The position numbers and the translations under genes were made by a program. The notes under the pieces were generated by a model that worked only from the letters and a program-made list of their open reading frames with translations, ran no database searches and was not told the origin of the DNA. Source: VRUE01 sp963708115 (GTDB lineage: Bacteria > Actinomycetota > Thermoleophilia > Solirubrobacterales > 70-9). Taken from it: a stretch of DNA of 64,000 nucleotides. The stretch's first letter is position 1; each line of letters opens with the position of its first letter. Below, one piece after another: positions 17,032-26,818 of the stretch. The stretch lies in contig CAVPRX010000001.1 of NCBI GenBank assembly GCA_963708115.1, positions 1,788,917 through 1,852,916 of the forward strand. The letters run 5' to 3'.

Positions 17032-18258
17032 TCAGGCGACGGCCTGCTCCGCGGTGGGGAGCGGGCCATCGCCTGGCGGGCCGGTCTCGCCCGCCGCCGC
17101 GGCGCGCTCCAGCAGGGCTCTGCCGACGAAGGGGAAGACAAGGGTCGAGAGCATCGCCGCCCCGACCAGGCCGGCAGCGGTCGAGGCTTTCATGTGGCCG
17201 GACTCGATCGCGATCGTCGTGATCGCGACGACGAGCGGCAGCTCGGTCGCCGAGTAGAAGGCGAGGGCGGCGCGCTGCCGGGTCCCCAGGACGCCGCGGT
17301 AGAGCAGCATCGCCGGCGCGCCGCGGACGACGAGGAAGAGGCAGAAGAACATCGCCAGCTTGAGCAGCGCCGTGACCGAGCCGAGCGCGCCGAGGTCGAA
17401 CTCGATGCCACTGGTGATGAAGAAGAAGGGGACGAAGAAGCCGAAGCCGACCGCGGTCAGCTTCGACTCGAACACTTTCAGCTCGTGCCCCTTCAGCGCC
17501 AGGCGCACGATCATCCCCGCGACGAAGCCGCCGAGCAGGACGTCGAGGCCGAGCTTGCCGGCGAGCAGGACGAGGCCGAAGACGAGGACAACGGTGATCC
17601 GCACGGCGAGCTGGCTGCTCGTCTCGAAGGTCCGCTCGAGTGCCGGCCAGCCGCGCCAGGCGAATTTCACCGAGACCAGCGCTATCGCCAGCGCCAGCGC
17701 CACGAAGCCAATCAGGATCACGCTCTCGTGCAATGGGTTGGCGGTCGAGAGGACCAGCGTCACCAGCAGGATCGGACCGAACTCACCGATCCCACCCGCC
17801 GCCAGCAGGTAGGTGCCGAACTTGGTCTTCAGCTCGCCGTTGTCGCGCAGGATCGGGATCAGCGTGCCGATCGCGGTCGTCGCCATCGCCGAGCCGGTGT
17901 AGAGGAAGGAGAGGACGATCCCGGCCGCGGCGAGGATCCCGCCGAGCCCGTAGGCGAGCGCGATCGAGAGCAGCCAGCCCCAGGCGCCCAGCTTGAGCGG
18001 TCTGCCGCGGATCCGCGCGAAGTCGATCTCGTAGCCGGCGAAGAAGAAGAGCATCCCCAACCCGAGGTTGGAGAAGAATTCGATGAAGCTGTCGGTCCCG
18101 GCGAGGTCGAGCACTTCGGGGCCGACGACGATCCCCAGCAGCAGCTCGACGACGACGACGGGCGGCGCGAGGCGGGCGGGAACGGCTGCGACGGTGACCG
18201 CCGCGACAGCGGCGATCGTGACGATGACGAAGAACGAATCGGTGTCGATGTCGATCAC
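17032..18258 (-). CDS. Cation:proton antiporter, CPA2 (KefB/NapA-like) family
   Basis: GTG at 18258 starts a 408-residue protein of about 12 helices with CPA2 features: VVVVELLLGIVVGPEVL near the start, LGLGMLFFFAGYEIDF and a late YSATELPLVVAIT helix. It lacks the C-terminal RCK/TrkA-N nucleotide-binding domain of KefB/KefC, so it is more like the short NapA-type Na+/H+ or K+/H+ exchangers. It ends with a Pro/Gly-rich cytoplasmic tail. It converges with the secreted-protein gene. Confidence 0.87.
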   Translation of the reverse strand: MIDIDTDSFFVIVTIAAVAAVTVAAVPARLAPPVVVVELLLGIVVGPEVLDLAGTDSFIEFFSNLGLGMLFFFAGYEIDFARIRGRPLKLGAWGWLLSIALAYGLGGILAAAGIVLSFLYTGSAMATTAIGTLIPILRDNGELKTKFGTYLLAAGGIGEFGPILLVTLVLSTANPLHESVILIGFVALALAIALVSVKFAWRGWPALERTFETSSQLAVRITVVLVFGLVLLAGKLGLDVLLGGFVAGMIVRLALKGHELKVFESKLTAVGFGFFVPFFFITSGIEFDLGALGSVTALLKLAMFFCLFLVVRGAPAMLLYRGVLGTRQRAALAFYSATELPLVVAITTIAIESGHMKASTAAGLVGAAMLSTLVFPFVGRALLERAAAAGETGPPGDGPLPTAEQAVA

Positions 18259-18301
18259 GGCGGGGAAGACTCTACGACCCGTGGCCGGGTAGGATCGTGA
18301 G

Positions 18302-18580
18302 TGGACCGTGCTAGGCGGGGAATCAGCGGTGCCTTGTAACCCGCAATCCGCTCTAGCGGGGCCGAATACCGTTCTGAGGGGCCGGCCTTCGGGGTCAGTG
18401 CGTCGCAGGCGGCGTTGACGGCCGGGTCCTGCGCGACGTGGGCACGTGAATCAGGTCAGGTCCGGAAGGAAGCAGCCTTAAGCGGATGCCGCGGGTGCCG
18501 CAGGTGAGCCCGGCTCGAGCCAAAAGCGACGGACACGCCTGGGGACCTCGCTTCGAAGGGCGGCCGCACGGTCCATTTTT
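18302..18580 (+). ncRNA. ffs: Large signal recognition particle RNA with Alu domain
   Basis: The SRP apical domain is unmistakable: GGTCAGGTCCGGAAGGAAGC at about 18454-18473. Upstream is the Alu part known from Bacillus scRNA (TGCTAGGCGGGG at 18309-18320, CCGCAATCCGCTCTAGC at 18341-18357). The 5' and 3' ends pair perfectly over ten bases (TGGACCGTGC 18302-18311 with GCACGGTCCA 18566-18575), followed by five T as terminator. It is about 275 nt long, so it is the long bacterial form, not the 4.5S form. It scaffolds Ffh for co-translational protein targeting. The minus-strand gene on its right ends in the T tract. Confidence 0.93.
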
Positions 18581-19551
18581 CAAATTCTGGCGAGTCGCTC
18601 GGCGAGCCAGAGGTCGCAGAGCCAATCGGACTGCTCGCCACTCTTGCGAGCGATTTTGATGCCCTCCGGGCCGCCGGCGACCGTGACTTTTTTCCAGCGG
18701 GTCGAGTTGGGGACCTCTTTTAGTGCCGCGACCAGGGCTTCCGGCGCGCCGTCGCCGGGACGCACCCGGCCGTCGCGCGACCTGGCGCTGAACTCCGGCG
18801 TGGGCGCGGCGACGCTGACTTCGCTGGCGCCGCTCCGCTGCTCGCCGCCGAGCCGGATCGAGACCCGGCGCCCGTTGCGCTCGCCGCTGAGGACGAGAGC
18901 CCCGTGGACCTTCGGCCCGACGCGCCCGGTCGTCGCTTCGCGCGTCTCGATGTTGACCTTCGGTCGTTCGGTCACCTCGAGGCCGAGCGGTGCCATCGCC
19001 CGGCCGACGTTGTCGTAGCTGCGGTCCATCTCGCCGCCGGGAGCGAGTGCCCGGAAGCTGCCCCAGAGCGCGACGAGCACGATCAGCGGCGCGCCGATCA
19101 AGAGCGGTAGGAAGCTTTCCAGCAGGTAGGTCGCGGGAACAGCGACGAAGATCAGCGCCGTCACCACCATCCCCAGTCGCAGGCTGCGCCGCCCCGATTC
19201 CCACATCTCGCTGCGCGCCTTGAGCGCGTCGGCGTCGATTGGGCCCACGGCCATCGCCGCCCACAGGTCGGGCTCGGCCATCGTCATCGGGTTGTCGACC
19301 TCGCGACCGCCTTCGGCTGCGGCCCGGGCGCTGTCCTTGGCGTCCGCTCCCGAGACCCGGTCGAGGTCGGCGCGCTGGAGGGCGAAGAGGATGACGAAGA
19401 AGACCGCGAGGACGGCGAAGATCAGCGCCAGAGTCGTCTTCGGGTTGGCTTCGCCCTGGCCCGTGGTGGTGGCGATGACGAGGATGATCGCGGCGACGAC
19501 GAAGACGCCGATGAGCCCGAACCGCGAGGAGCGTTTGAATCCACCAGCCAT
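18580..19551 (-). CDS. Membrane protein of unknown function
   Basis: This 323-residue protein has two hydrophobic helices at the N-terminus (about residues 10-32 and 38-60). After a soluble stretch there is a second helical hairpin (about 122-170), followed by a C-terminal cytoplasmic domain of about 150 residues with no recognised fold. ATG at 19551 lies about 45 bases after a long inverted repeat that may contain its promoter. The stop codon abuts the SRP RNA terminator. A larger overlapping minus-strand frame (18395-19588) is a shadow. Confidence 0.65.
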   Translation of the reverse strand: MAGGFKRSSRFGLIGVFVVAAIILVIATTTGQGEANPKTTLALIFAVLAVFFVILFALQRADLDRVSGADAKDSARAAAEGGREVDNPMTMAEPDLWAAMAVGPIDADALKARSEMWESGRRSLRLGMVVTALIFVAVPATYLLESFLPLLIGAPLIVLVALWGSFRALAPGGEMDRSYDNVGRAMAPLGLEVTERPKVNIETREATTGRVGPKVHGALVLSGERNGRRVSIRLGGEQRSGASEVSVAAPTPEFSARSRDGRVRPGDGAPEALVAALKEVPNSTRWKKVTVAGGPEGIKIARKSGEQSDWLCDLWLAERLARI

Positions 19552-19571
19552 AGCGCGCCGCCAGCCTACAT

Positions 19572-19624
19572 CCGCCGACGGGCCGCAAAGCGTCCTATAT
19601 GTCCACTTTGAGGCCCGTCGGCGG
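19572..19624. repeat. Long inverted repeat with TATAGGAC in the loop
   Basis: The arms CCGCCGACGGGCC (19572-19584) and GGCCCGTCGGCGG (19612-19624) are perfect over 13 bp. An inner CAAAG/CTTTG pair (19586-19590, 19606-19610) flanks a loop containing GTCCTATA. It starts directly after the stop of the ABC permease and lies 21 bases before the start codon of the next minus-strand gene, so it could be a terminator-like hairpin, a promoter-operator, or both. A second hairpin at 24679-24730 shares the loop octamer. Confidence 0.7.
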
Positions 19625-20388
19625 TTAGTCGATCAACCGCGATTCCATGCGGCTGATCGCGATCCGCCACATGACGAAGGCGAAGGCGACGAGGCCGGCG
19701 AAGCGGACGAGGTCGATCGCTTCGTAGCCGAAGGCGCCGCCGCGGACCAGTTCGACCAGCTGGTGGAGTGGGTTGAGCTGCGCGACGATCTGCACGCCCT
19801 CGGGCAGTTCGTCGATCGGGAAGAAGGCGCCGGAGACGAGGAAGAGCGGCGTGACGAAGAGCGCCGTGACGTAGTTGAACTGGTCGATCTTGGCGACGGT
19901 CGCCGCCATCGCGATGCCGAAGCCGGCGAAGCCGAGCGCGGTGGCTAGACAGAAGAACGGGGTCAGCAGCATCCCCCAGGCCGGGTCGAGCCCGAAGAGC
20001 ATCGTCACCAGCAGCGGCACGCAGCCGTAGACGCTGGCGCGCAGCCCGATCCAGAGCATCTCGGCGCTGACCAGCTCCTCGACGTCGACCGGGGCGGCGA
20101 GGATCGCTTCGTAGGTGTTCTGGAAGCGGTGCTTGACGAAGGTGCCGAACATGGCGGGCAGGGCGCTGGAGAAGATCACCGCGGTGGCGACCATGCCGGT
20201 GCCGACGAACTGCACGTAGGGGACCCCGTTGACTTCGTCGACCAGGGTCGCGCTGAGGCCGAGGCCGAAGGCGAGCAGGTAGACGATCGGTTCGAGCACG
20301 CTGGAGAAGGTCGTCCCGCGCCAGTAGGTGCGGAAGTTGGCCAGCTCGCGGCTCATCACACCACTGATCGCCGCCGGTTCCAGGCGCC

Positions 20389-20392
<4 letters not shown>
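19625..20392 (-). CDS. ABC-2 type exporter permease (NodJ/DrrB-like)
   Basis: A 255-residue, six-helix permease of the ABC-2 class. The N-terminus RELANFRTYWRGTTFSSVLE and the conserved segment near residue 185 (PLFLVSGAFFPIDELPEGVQ) are typical of NodJ/DrrB/Wzm-type exporters. A GTG at 20392 overlaps the ATPase stop, so it is coupled to that gene. Together they would export a lipid, drug or polysaccharide; the substrate is unknown. It is followed directly by a long inverted repeat. Confidence 0.88.
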
Positions 20393-21288
<896 letters not shown>

Positions 21289-21311
21289 GCTTGCATGGAA
21301 GACTCCCCGCC

Positions 21312-22091
21312 ATGCTGGACGAGCGCTGGATCAGGGCACTGCACGTGGAGACGATGCGCGAGGAGGAACTGCACGCCGAGCGCGAGCACCACGTCCTCTT
21401 CCAAGCCTCGACGATCGGTGCCCTGCTCGACGGCGCCTACGAGGGCGACCTCAGCTTTGCCGAGCTGGCCGAGCACGGCGACCTCGGCCTCGGCACCCTG
21501 AACGGCCTCGACGGCGAGATGATCGCCCTCGACGGGAGCTTCTACCGGGCCGATGTGGACGGAGGGGTCGAGGAGGTTGGGGAAGACGAGCTGACCCCCT
21601 TCGCCGTGGTGACCCGTTTCGAGCCGGCGATCGACCGCACGCTCGGCGGTCCGCTCGACCACGTGGGGCTGTTGGGGCAGCTGGACGAGCTGATCCCGGC
21701 GGGGGCGGCCTCGTGCGCGATTCGCCTCGACGGCCACTTCGAGCTGGTCCGCGCCCGCTCGGTTCCCCGCCAAGCGCCGCCCTATCGCCCGCTGACCGAG
21801 GTCGTCCTCGAGCAGCACGTCTTCGAGCTCTCAGACGTCGAGGGAACGATGCTCGGCTTCCGCTTCCCCGACTACGTCGAGGGGATCGAGGTCAGCGGCT
21901 ACCACCTCCACTTCATCTCCGCCGATCGCCGCCGCGGCGGCCACGTCCTCGCCTCGCGCTCGAACGGGCTGCGCGCCAGACTCGACCCCTCGAGCGAGCT
22001 GCACATCGAGCTACCGCCGGCGATCGACCTGGCCGACCCGGACCTGGCCAGCGCTACCCACGCCGCGGTCGAGGCGGTCGAGCGCGGCTAG
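21312..22091 (+). CDS. budA: Alpha-acetolactate decarboxylase
   Basis: A 259-residue protein with the full family pattern: FQASTIGALLDGAYEGDLSF, GDLGLGTLNGLDGEMIALDG, then RSVPRQAPPYRPL and YVEGIEVSGYHLHFIS. The zinc-binding histidines are the pair in GYHLHF plus the one in GGHVL. It converts acetolactate to acetoin, diverting pyruvate from valine and isoleucine synthesis into overflow metabolism. No acetolactate synthase or butanediol dehydrogenase is next to it. ATG at 21312 matches the family N-terminus. The end overlaps the convergent gene by four bases. Confidence 0.9.
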   Translation: MLDERWIRALHVETMREEELHAEREHHVLFQASTIGALLDGAYEGDLSFAELAEHGDLGLGTLNGLDGEMIALDGSFYRADVDGGVEEVGEDELTPFAVVTRFEPAIDRTLGGPLDHVGLLGQLDELIPAGAASCAIRLDGHFELVRARSVPRQAPPYRPLTEVVLEQHVFELSDVEGTMLGFRFPDYVEGIEVSGYHLHFISADRRRGGHVLASRSNGLRARLDPSSELHIELPPAIDLADPDLASATHAAVEAVERG

Positions 22092-23179
22092 CCTCTTCCC
22101 CGGCAGCCGTCGATCAGCGACGCGAAGCGAGCCTGGTCGTAGGTCAGGCGGATCACGCCGGCAGGTGGCAGGTCGGCGACCGCCTCGACGACACAGTTGA
22201 TCTCCCCGGCGCTGAGATCTCCCGCTGCGGTCAGCCGGTGCTTGATGGAATCGGCGAATGCGGTTCGGTCGCACGAGAGGACGAGCTCGCCGTACGTCAC
22301 CGTGTCCAGCTCGATCCGCACCAGCTCCGCCTGGCTCGCGGAGTCGAGCTTGCGTTCGGCGCACTCGATTCCCGCACGGCCCAGGTCGAGCTGTGGGTCG
22401 GCGACCGCGGAGAGGACCCTCTGCTCGGTGCCCTGCCGATCGCAGGCGACGGCGATTGGCACGAACGTGCGCTGGGCGCTCCGCAAGAGCGCACGCTCGA
22501 GCTCGGCGTTGGAGAAGCGCCTTTCCGCCTCGATAGCGCAGTCAGCGGCTTGCGCCGGCGCGCCGAGCTCGAGGAAGCGCCGCCAGTACGCACGGCTGAA
22601 GTGCCTCCGGTCGAAACGGACGAAGGATGCCACCCGGTCGAGCTTCCAGCTGCCGTCTTCCCGGGCAAGTCGCAGCACGACCTCTGAGCCGTCGAGGGAG
22701 CCGCCCGCATAGGAGACCAGGGCCGTGGCGTGATCGCCCTCGACCGAGATATGGCTGATACCGACTCGGCTGGCGGTGCGGGTGGGCGCTTCGCTTGCGC
22801 AGATGTCGTCGGCGAAGGGCGGGCCCGAGCCGGTGATCTGCCGCAGGTATCGCGGGGTGAGCAGGTCCCGGCAGAGGGACGGGTCGGTGCTGGTCGAGGC
22901 CACGCCGATCGCGCGTTCGATCTGGTCCTCGTTTGGGGAGGGGCTCAGGCGCTGAACCGCAAACGCGGCGAGCAGCGCAATGATCAGGGCGGCGAGGAGC
23001 TGGGTTTTGTGCAGGCGCCGCGCCTTCAGCGACTGGACGAGCGAGCGGGCAAAGAGGATGGCCAGCACCACTGCGGCGCCGAAGAAGAGAAGCACGCCAA
23101 GGGTTCGGAGGAGGCTGTGGTGCGGTGCCGCTGCGGTCAGGGCTACCCCGGCGCACAGGGCGAGGATGCACTTGGTCAT
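22088..23179 (-). CDS. Membrane-anchored protein of unknown function
   Basis: A 363-residue protein with an N-terminal hydrophobic segment, then a helix at about residues 24-48 and another at about 62-80. The long remainder is soluble with repeated cysteine-containing blocks (for example PSLCRDLLTPRYLRQITG, then VEGDHATALVSYAGG). That middle part resembles NTF2-like lipoprotein domains (an anchored domain following a CxDLLT motif), but the match is weak. It probably faces outward. ATG at 23179. Not assigned to a pathway. Confidence 0.6.
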   Translation of the reverse strand: MTKCILALCAGVALTAAAPHHSLLRTLGVLLFFGAAVVLAILFARSLVQSLKARRLHKTQLLAALIIALLAAFAVQRLSPSPNEDQIERAIGVASTSTDPSLCRDLLTPRYLRQITGSGPPFADDICASEAPTRTASRVGISHISVEGDHATALVSYAGGSLDGSEVVLRLAREDGSWKLDRVASFVRFDRRHFSRAYWRRFLELGAPAQAADCAIEAERRFSNAELERALLRSAQRTFVPIAVACDRQGTEQRVLSAVADPQLDLGRAGIECAERKLDSASQAELVRIELDTVTYGELVLSCDRTAFADSIKHRLTAAGDLSAGEINCVVEAVADLPPAGVIRLTYDQARFASLIDGCRGRG

Positions 23180-23212
23180 CGCCTTCCCTGATCGGCGACT
23201 GGGCCGGGTTGC

Positions 23213-24649
23213 TTAACAGTGGCGATAGAGGATCCAGCTCTCGTTTCGAGCGACGCGGTGAAAGCCGGGGGGGACGGTAGTCGCGAAGCGGGAGGGGTCG
23301 TTGGGGTCGAGGATGAAGTTGTGGATGACGAAAGGACCGGCGGGCTTTAGGAAGTAGCCGCGATGAGGTTGGTGCCCCTGCTCCGAGGAGCTGACGATGC
23401 GCGAGGGCCTCACTTCGAGGTCGAAGGCGAGGCGGGGAACGGCGCGGTGGTTGGGGACCGAGATCGGCAGGCAGAGCGGCTCGAAGGCGCCCGAATCGGC
23501 AAGCTCGCCGAGGTCGGACTCGATCTTGCCCTGGTTGGTGAGGTCGGTGTCGACCTGCGAGAGCAGGTCGAACTGGTTCGGCGCCCAGACGACGAACATC
23601 AGCGCGACCACCGCGGCGAAGACCTGCCAGGCGCGGCGCCAGGGGTGACCGCGGTCCAGCAGGCGCCAGCCGAGTAAGGCGAGAGCGACGAAGATGGCGA
23701 GCACGGCGCCGGCGAGCATCGTGTAGCGGGCGATGATCGCCAGGCCGGCGCAGGCGAGGACGGCGAAGGCACCGAGGGCGAGCACGCCCGCGGCGATGCC
23801 GATCTCGGAGCGGCGGCGGAGGAAGAGAAAGCCGAGGACGACGCCGCCCAGCGCGCCGATCATCCCCGGCCACTGCATCACTTCGCCGAGCGCACGCGGC
23901 CCGTAGAGGATGAGGTCGACCGGGCCGGTATGGCGGCCGAGCGTTTCGACCGTTTCGCGGGTGCCGGTGAACGAGTAGGTGGGGCTGCCGGCGGTGATCC
24001 AGTCGTAGATCGCCCAGAGGACTGGGGCGGCCAAGGCAAAGCACGCCCAGACGACCTCCTGCTTATCGATCTTGTGCTCTCTTTTGAGCATCGGTATCGC
24101 GAGGTAGGCGAGGTAGGCGAGCGAGAAGAGCCACGCCTCTGGTCGCAGTAGTCCAGCTGGAATAAGCAGTGCAAGGACGGGCCAGCCGGCTCGGGGGCGT
24201 TTGGTCTCTATGACGAGGGCGCCGAGGACTAGGGCTATGTAGGGGAGGTCGACGTAGGCGCGTAGGCCGTTGGAGAGGAAGGGGGCTCGGGTGAGGACGA
24301 AGAGGGCGGCGAGGGCGCCGATCGGGCGGTCGAACCAGAGAGAGCCCAGGCGGTAGACGAGGTAGCCGACCAGGCCGAGCGAGACATAGGCGACGACCAT
24401 CGTCAGGTCGATCGTGCCGCCGTTCAGCGGCGAGGTGATGAGGCCGAATAGTTCGGCCAGGGGGTGTGGCGTGGGGGGCAGAGCGGCGCCGCGGTCGGGG
24501 TCGAGACCTTCACCGAGTTCCCTGCCCCAGAGGAGCGCGTAGATCGTGTCGTAGTTGGGGAAGCCGACGGGGAAGACCGCTAGCAGCAGCGCCGCGACGG
24601 CGGCGACCCAGGCGGCGGGACTGAGCCAGGTGCGGGCCCTCGGCGGCAC
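23213..24649 (-). CDS. GT-C type membrane glycosyltransferase-like protein
   Basis: This 478-residue protein has about 10-12 helices. An Asp-containing first outer loop (VGFPNYDTIYALLWGRELGE) and the long helical body are typical of GT-C (PMT/GT39-like) transferases, which use polyprenyl-phosphate sugars and act on the outer face. A soluble C-terminal domain of about 110 residues (FEPLCLPISVPNHRAVPRLA) follows. No specific GT family could be fixed. ATG at 24649; its promoter lies by the inverted repeat shared with dnaX. Confidence 0.62.
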   Translation of the reverse strand: MPPRARTWLSPAAWVAAVAALLLAVFPVGFPNYDTIYALLWGRELGEGLDPDRGAALPPTPHPLAELFGLITSPLNGGTIDLTMVVAYVSLGLVGYLVYRLGSLWFDRPIGALAALFVLTRAPFLSNGLRAYVDLPYIALVLGALVIETKRPRAGWPVLALLIPAGLLRPEAWLFSLAYLAYLAIPMLKREHKIDKQEVVWACFALAAPVLWAIYDWITAGSPTYSFTGTRETVETLGRHTGPVDLILYGPRALGEVMQWPGMIGALGGVVLGFLFLRRRSEIGIAAGVLALGAFAVLACAGLAIIARYTMLAGAVLAIFVALALLGWRLLDRGHPWRRAWQVFAAVVALMFVVWAPNQFDLLSQVDTDLTNQGKIESDLGELADSGAFEPLCLPISVPNHRAVPRLAFDLEVRPSRIVSSSEQGHQPHRGYFLKPAGPFVIHNFILDPNDPSRFATTVPPGFHRVARNESWILYRHC

Positions 24650-24678
24650 CGGCGCAACCTACCGGTGCCGTCCCAAGG

Positions 24679-24730
24679 GGGCGTGTCTGAGCTTAGGGGT
24701 CCTATAGACCCCGAAAGCTCAGACACGCCC
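24679..24730. repeat. 52-base near-perfect inverted repeat in the dnaX promoter region
   Basis: The outer arms GGGCGTGTCTGAGCTT (24679-24694) and AAGCTCAGACACGCCC (24715-24730) are perfect over 16 bp. An inner GGGGTC/GACCCC pair (24696-24701, 24707-24712) leaves a small CTATA loop. It occupies the gap between the divergent glycosyltransferase and dnaX genes and ends 19 bases before the dnaX start. Its loop shares GTCCTATA with the repeat at 19572-19624. No T tract follows on either side, so it is not a standard terminator. Confidence 0.78.
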
Positions 24731-24749
24731 AGGGAGGTGCGCTTGGGCC

Positions 24750-26477
24750 GTGGATACACTGGCCACAGTGCCCTCGCCCAGCGATTCGACCTCCCTCTAC
24801 CGGCGTCACCGCCCCGGCTCCTTTGACGAGGTGGTCGGCCAGCAGCACGTCGTCCGCACCCTGCGCAACGCGGTCGAGCAGGGCAAGGTCCACCACGCCT
24901 ACCTCTTCGTCGGCTCGCGCGGCACGGGCAAGACCTCGATGGCAAAGATCCTCGCCCGCTCGCTGAACTGTGAGCGCGGCGGTCCGACGATCACCCCCTG
25001 CGGCGAATGCGAGTCCTGTCTGACGATTGCCTCGGGAACCTCGGTCGACGTGATCGAGATGGACGCCGCCTCGAACCGCTCGGTCGACGACGTCCGCGAC
25101 CTGCGCGAGCGCGTCGCCTACGCTCCGGCCGGCGGCCGCTGGAAGGTCTACATCCTCGACGAGGCCCACATGCTGACCAAAGAGGCCTGGAACGCCTTCC
25201 TGAAGACGCTCGAGGAGCCGCCGCCGAACACGGTCTTCGTCCTTGCCACCACCGAGTCGCACAAGGTGATGGCGACGATCGCCGACCGCTGCCAGCGCTT
25301 CGACTTCCAGCGTCCCTCGCTGGAGCAGATTTCCGAGGTGGTGAACCGGGTCGCGGCGGCAGAGGAGATCCAGGTCGATGAGGGCGCCGTGGCGACGATC
25401 GCCCGCTCCGCCTCGGGCAGCTTCCGCGACGCGCTCGGCACGCTCGACCAGCTGGTCGCATATGGAGGCAACGAGGTCGGCCTGGAAGATGTTCTGCAGC
25501 TGCTCGGCGCGGCCGATGCCGAGCTGCTCTTCGGCGCGGTCGACGCGGTGATCGCCGAGGATCCCAAGGCCGTCCTGCTCGGGGTCGAGGAGATGGCCCG
25601 TTCCGGCCGCGACCCCTCCCAGTTCGCCCGCGACCTGCTCGCCCACCTGCGCCACCTGCTGGTCACCCAGACGGTCGGCGAGGTGCCCAACACCTTCGTC
25701 GTCACCGCGACCGACGAGGGTCGTCTCACCGCACAGGCGCAGGCAATCGGCGCCGCGACCCTCGTCCGCACCATCGACGAGCTATCGGCAGCTCTGACCG
25801 CCGTCCGCGAGGGCGACGACGCTCGCATGGCAGTGGAGATCGCGCTGCTCAAAGCAGCTCGCCCCGACCTCGATCCCAGCACCGAGGGACTTCTTCGACG
25901 CATCGAGAGACTCGAGCAGGGAGGGACGGAAGCTCCGCAGCCGCGGGTCCTGTCGGAGGGGAAGGGGGGGTCAGCGGACTCACCCGTCCGAACCCCCCCT
26001 TCCCCTCCGCCACCCACGGAAGAGGCGCCTTCGGCCGGGTCCCCAGAGCCAGATGCAGACGATCCTCCCGCGGGTGGCGCCGACTCGGGGTCAGGACCCG
26101 CGGGCCAGCTGGACATGGAGCAAGTAGTAAGCGTCTGGCCTGCGGTTCTAGATCAGCTGATGCAGACCGCGCCGGCCTTGGCGGCTACCTTCGAGGGTGC
26201 GCGGCCGGTTGCATTTGATGCTGCCGAGGGAAGCGTGACGGTGGGCTTTCCCGCCGACCACACCTTCAACAAGCGCAAGGCCGAAGCTCCCGATAAGCGC
26301 GAGCAGCTGGCTGGGGCGCTGGAGACGGTCCTGGGCCAGAAGGTGCGGCCGGCCTTTGACGTGTTCGACGGCGAGGCGGCTCCGGCCAAGGCCGAGTCGG
26401 CCGAGCAGGACGGCGTCGACCACGATGCGCTTGAGGAGAAGATCAGGACTGAATTCAACGCTGAGGAGGTCGGTTGA
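24750..26477 (+). CDS. dnaX: DNA polymerase III subunit gamma/tau
   Basis: A 575-residue clamp-loader subunit. The AAA+ domain opens with SLYRRHRPGSFDEVVGQ, has Walker A GSRGTGKT (residues 55-62), zinc cysteines 74, 84, 87 and 90, and Walker B ILDEAHML. A Pro/Ser/Glu-rich linker (about 405-455) leads to the C-terminal tau domain that contacts the polymerase. GTG at 24750 is preceded by GGAGG; an in-frame GTG at 24768 is possible. It heads dnaX-ybaB-recR, a conserved bacterial order, with coupled starts. No frameshift heptamer for a short gamma form was noticed. Confidence 0.95.
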   Translation: MDTLATVPSPSDSTSLYRRHRPGSFDEVVGQQHVVRTLRNAVEQGKVHHAYLFVGSRGTGKTSMAKILARSLNCERGGPTITPCGECESCLTIASGTSVDVIEMDAASNRSVDDVRDLRERVAYAPAGGRWKVYILDEAHMLTKEAWNAFLKTLEEPPPNTVFVLATTESHKVMATIADRCQRFDFQRPSLEQISEVVNRVAAAEEIQVDEGAVATIARSASGSFRDALGTLDQLVAYGGNEVGLEDVLQLLGAADAELLFGAVDAVIAEDPKAVLLGVEEMARSGRDPSQFARDLLAHLRHLLVTQTVGEVPNTFVVTATDEGRLTAQAQAIGAATLVRTIDELSAALTAVREGDDARMAVEIALLKAARPDLDPSTEGLLRRIERLEQGGTEAPQPRVLSEGKGGSADSPVRTPPSPPPPTEEAPSAGSPEPDADDPPAGGADSGSGPAGQLDMEQVVSVWPAVLDQLMQTAPALAATFEGARPVAFDAAEGSVTVGFPADHTFNKRKAEAPDKREQLAGALETVLGQKVRPAFDVFDGEAAPAKAESAEQDGVDHDALEEKIRTEFNAEEVG

Positions 26478-26818
26478 TGGCACGCGGCGGCCCGGGGGGC
26501 TTTGACGTAAACGCGCTGATGAAACAGGCGCAGCAGATGCAGCAGCAGATGTTGGAGGCGCAGGAGTCGCTCAAAGACGAGGTGGTCGAGGCCAGCGCCG
26601 GTGGCGGCATGGTCAAGGTGAAGATGGGCGGCGACCTGACCCTGCGCGAGATCGCGATCGACCCCGAGGCGATCGACCCCGAGGAGGCCGAGATCCTCGC
26701 CGACATGATTCAGGCGGCGGTCAACGAGGGGTTGCGGGCCGCCCAGGAGCTGCAGAACTCGAAAATGGGGGGGATCACCGGGGGTATGGGAGGCATGCCG
26801 GGCCTTCCTGGGATGTGA
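26477..26818 (+). CDS. YbaB/EbfC nucleoid-associated protein
   Basis: A 113-residue protein with the EbfC pattern (LMKQAQQMQQQMLEAQESL, VKVKMGGDLTLREIAIDPEA) and a Gly/Met-rich tail. YbaB proteins form dimers that bind DNA without much sequence preference. The ATG at 26477 overlaps the dnaX stop by one base and has a GAGGAGG site. It lies between dnaX and recR as in most bacteria. Confidence 0.94.
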   Translation: MARGGPGGFDVNALMKQAQQMQQQMLEAQESLKDEVVEASAGGGMVKVKMGGDLTLREIAIDPEAIDPEEAEILADMIQAAVNEGLRAAQELQNSKMGGITGGMGGMPGLPGM

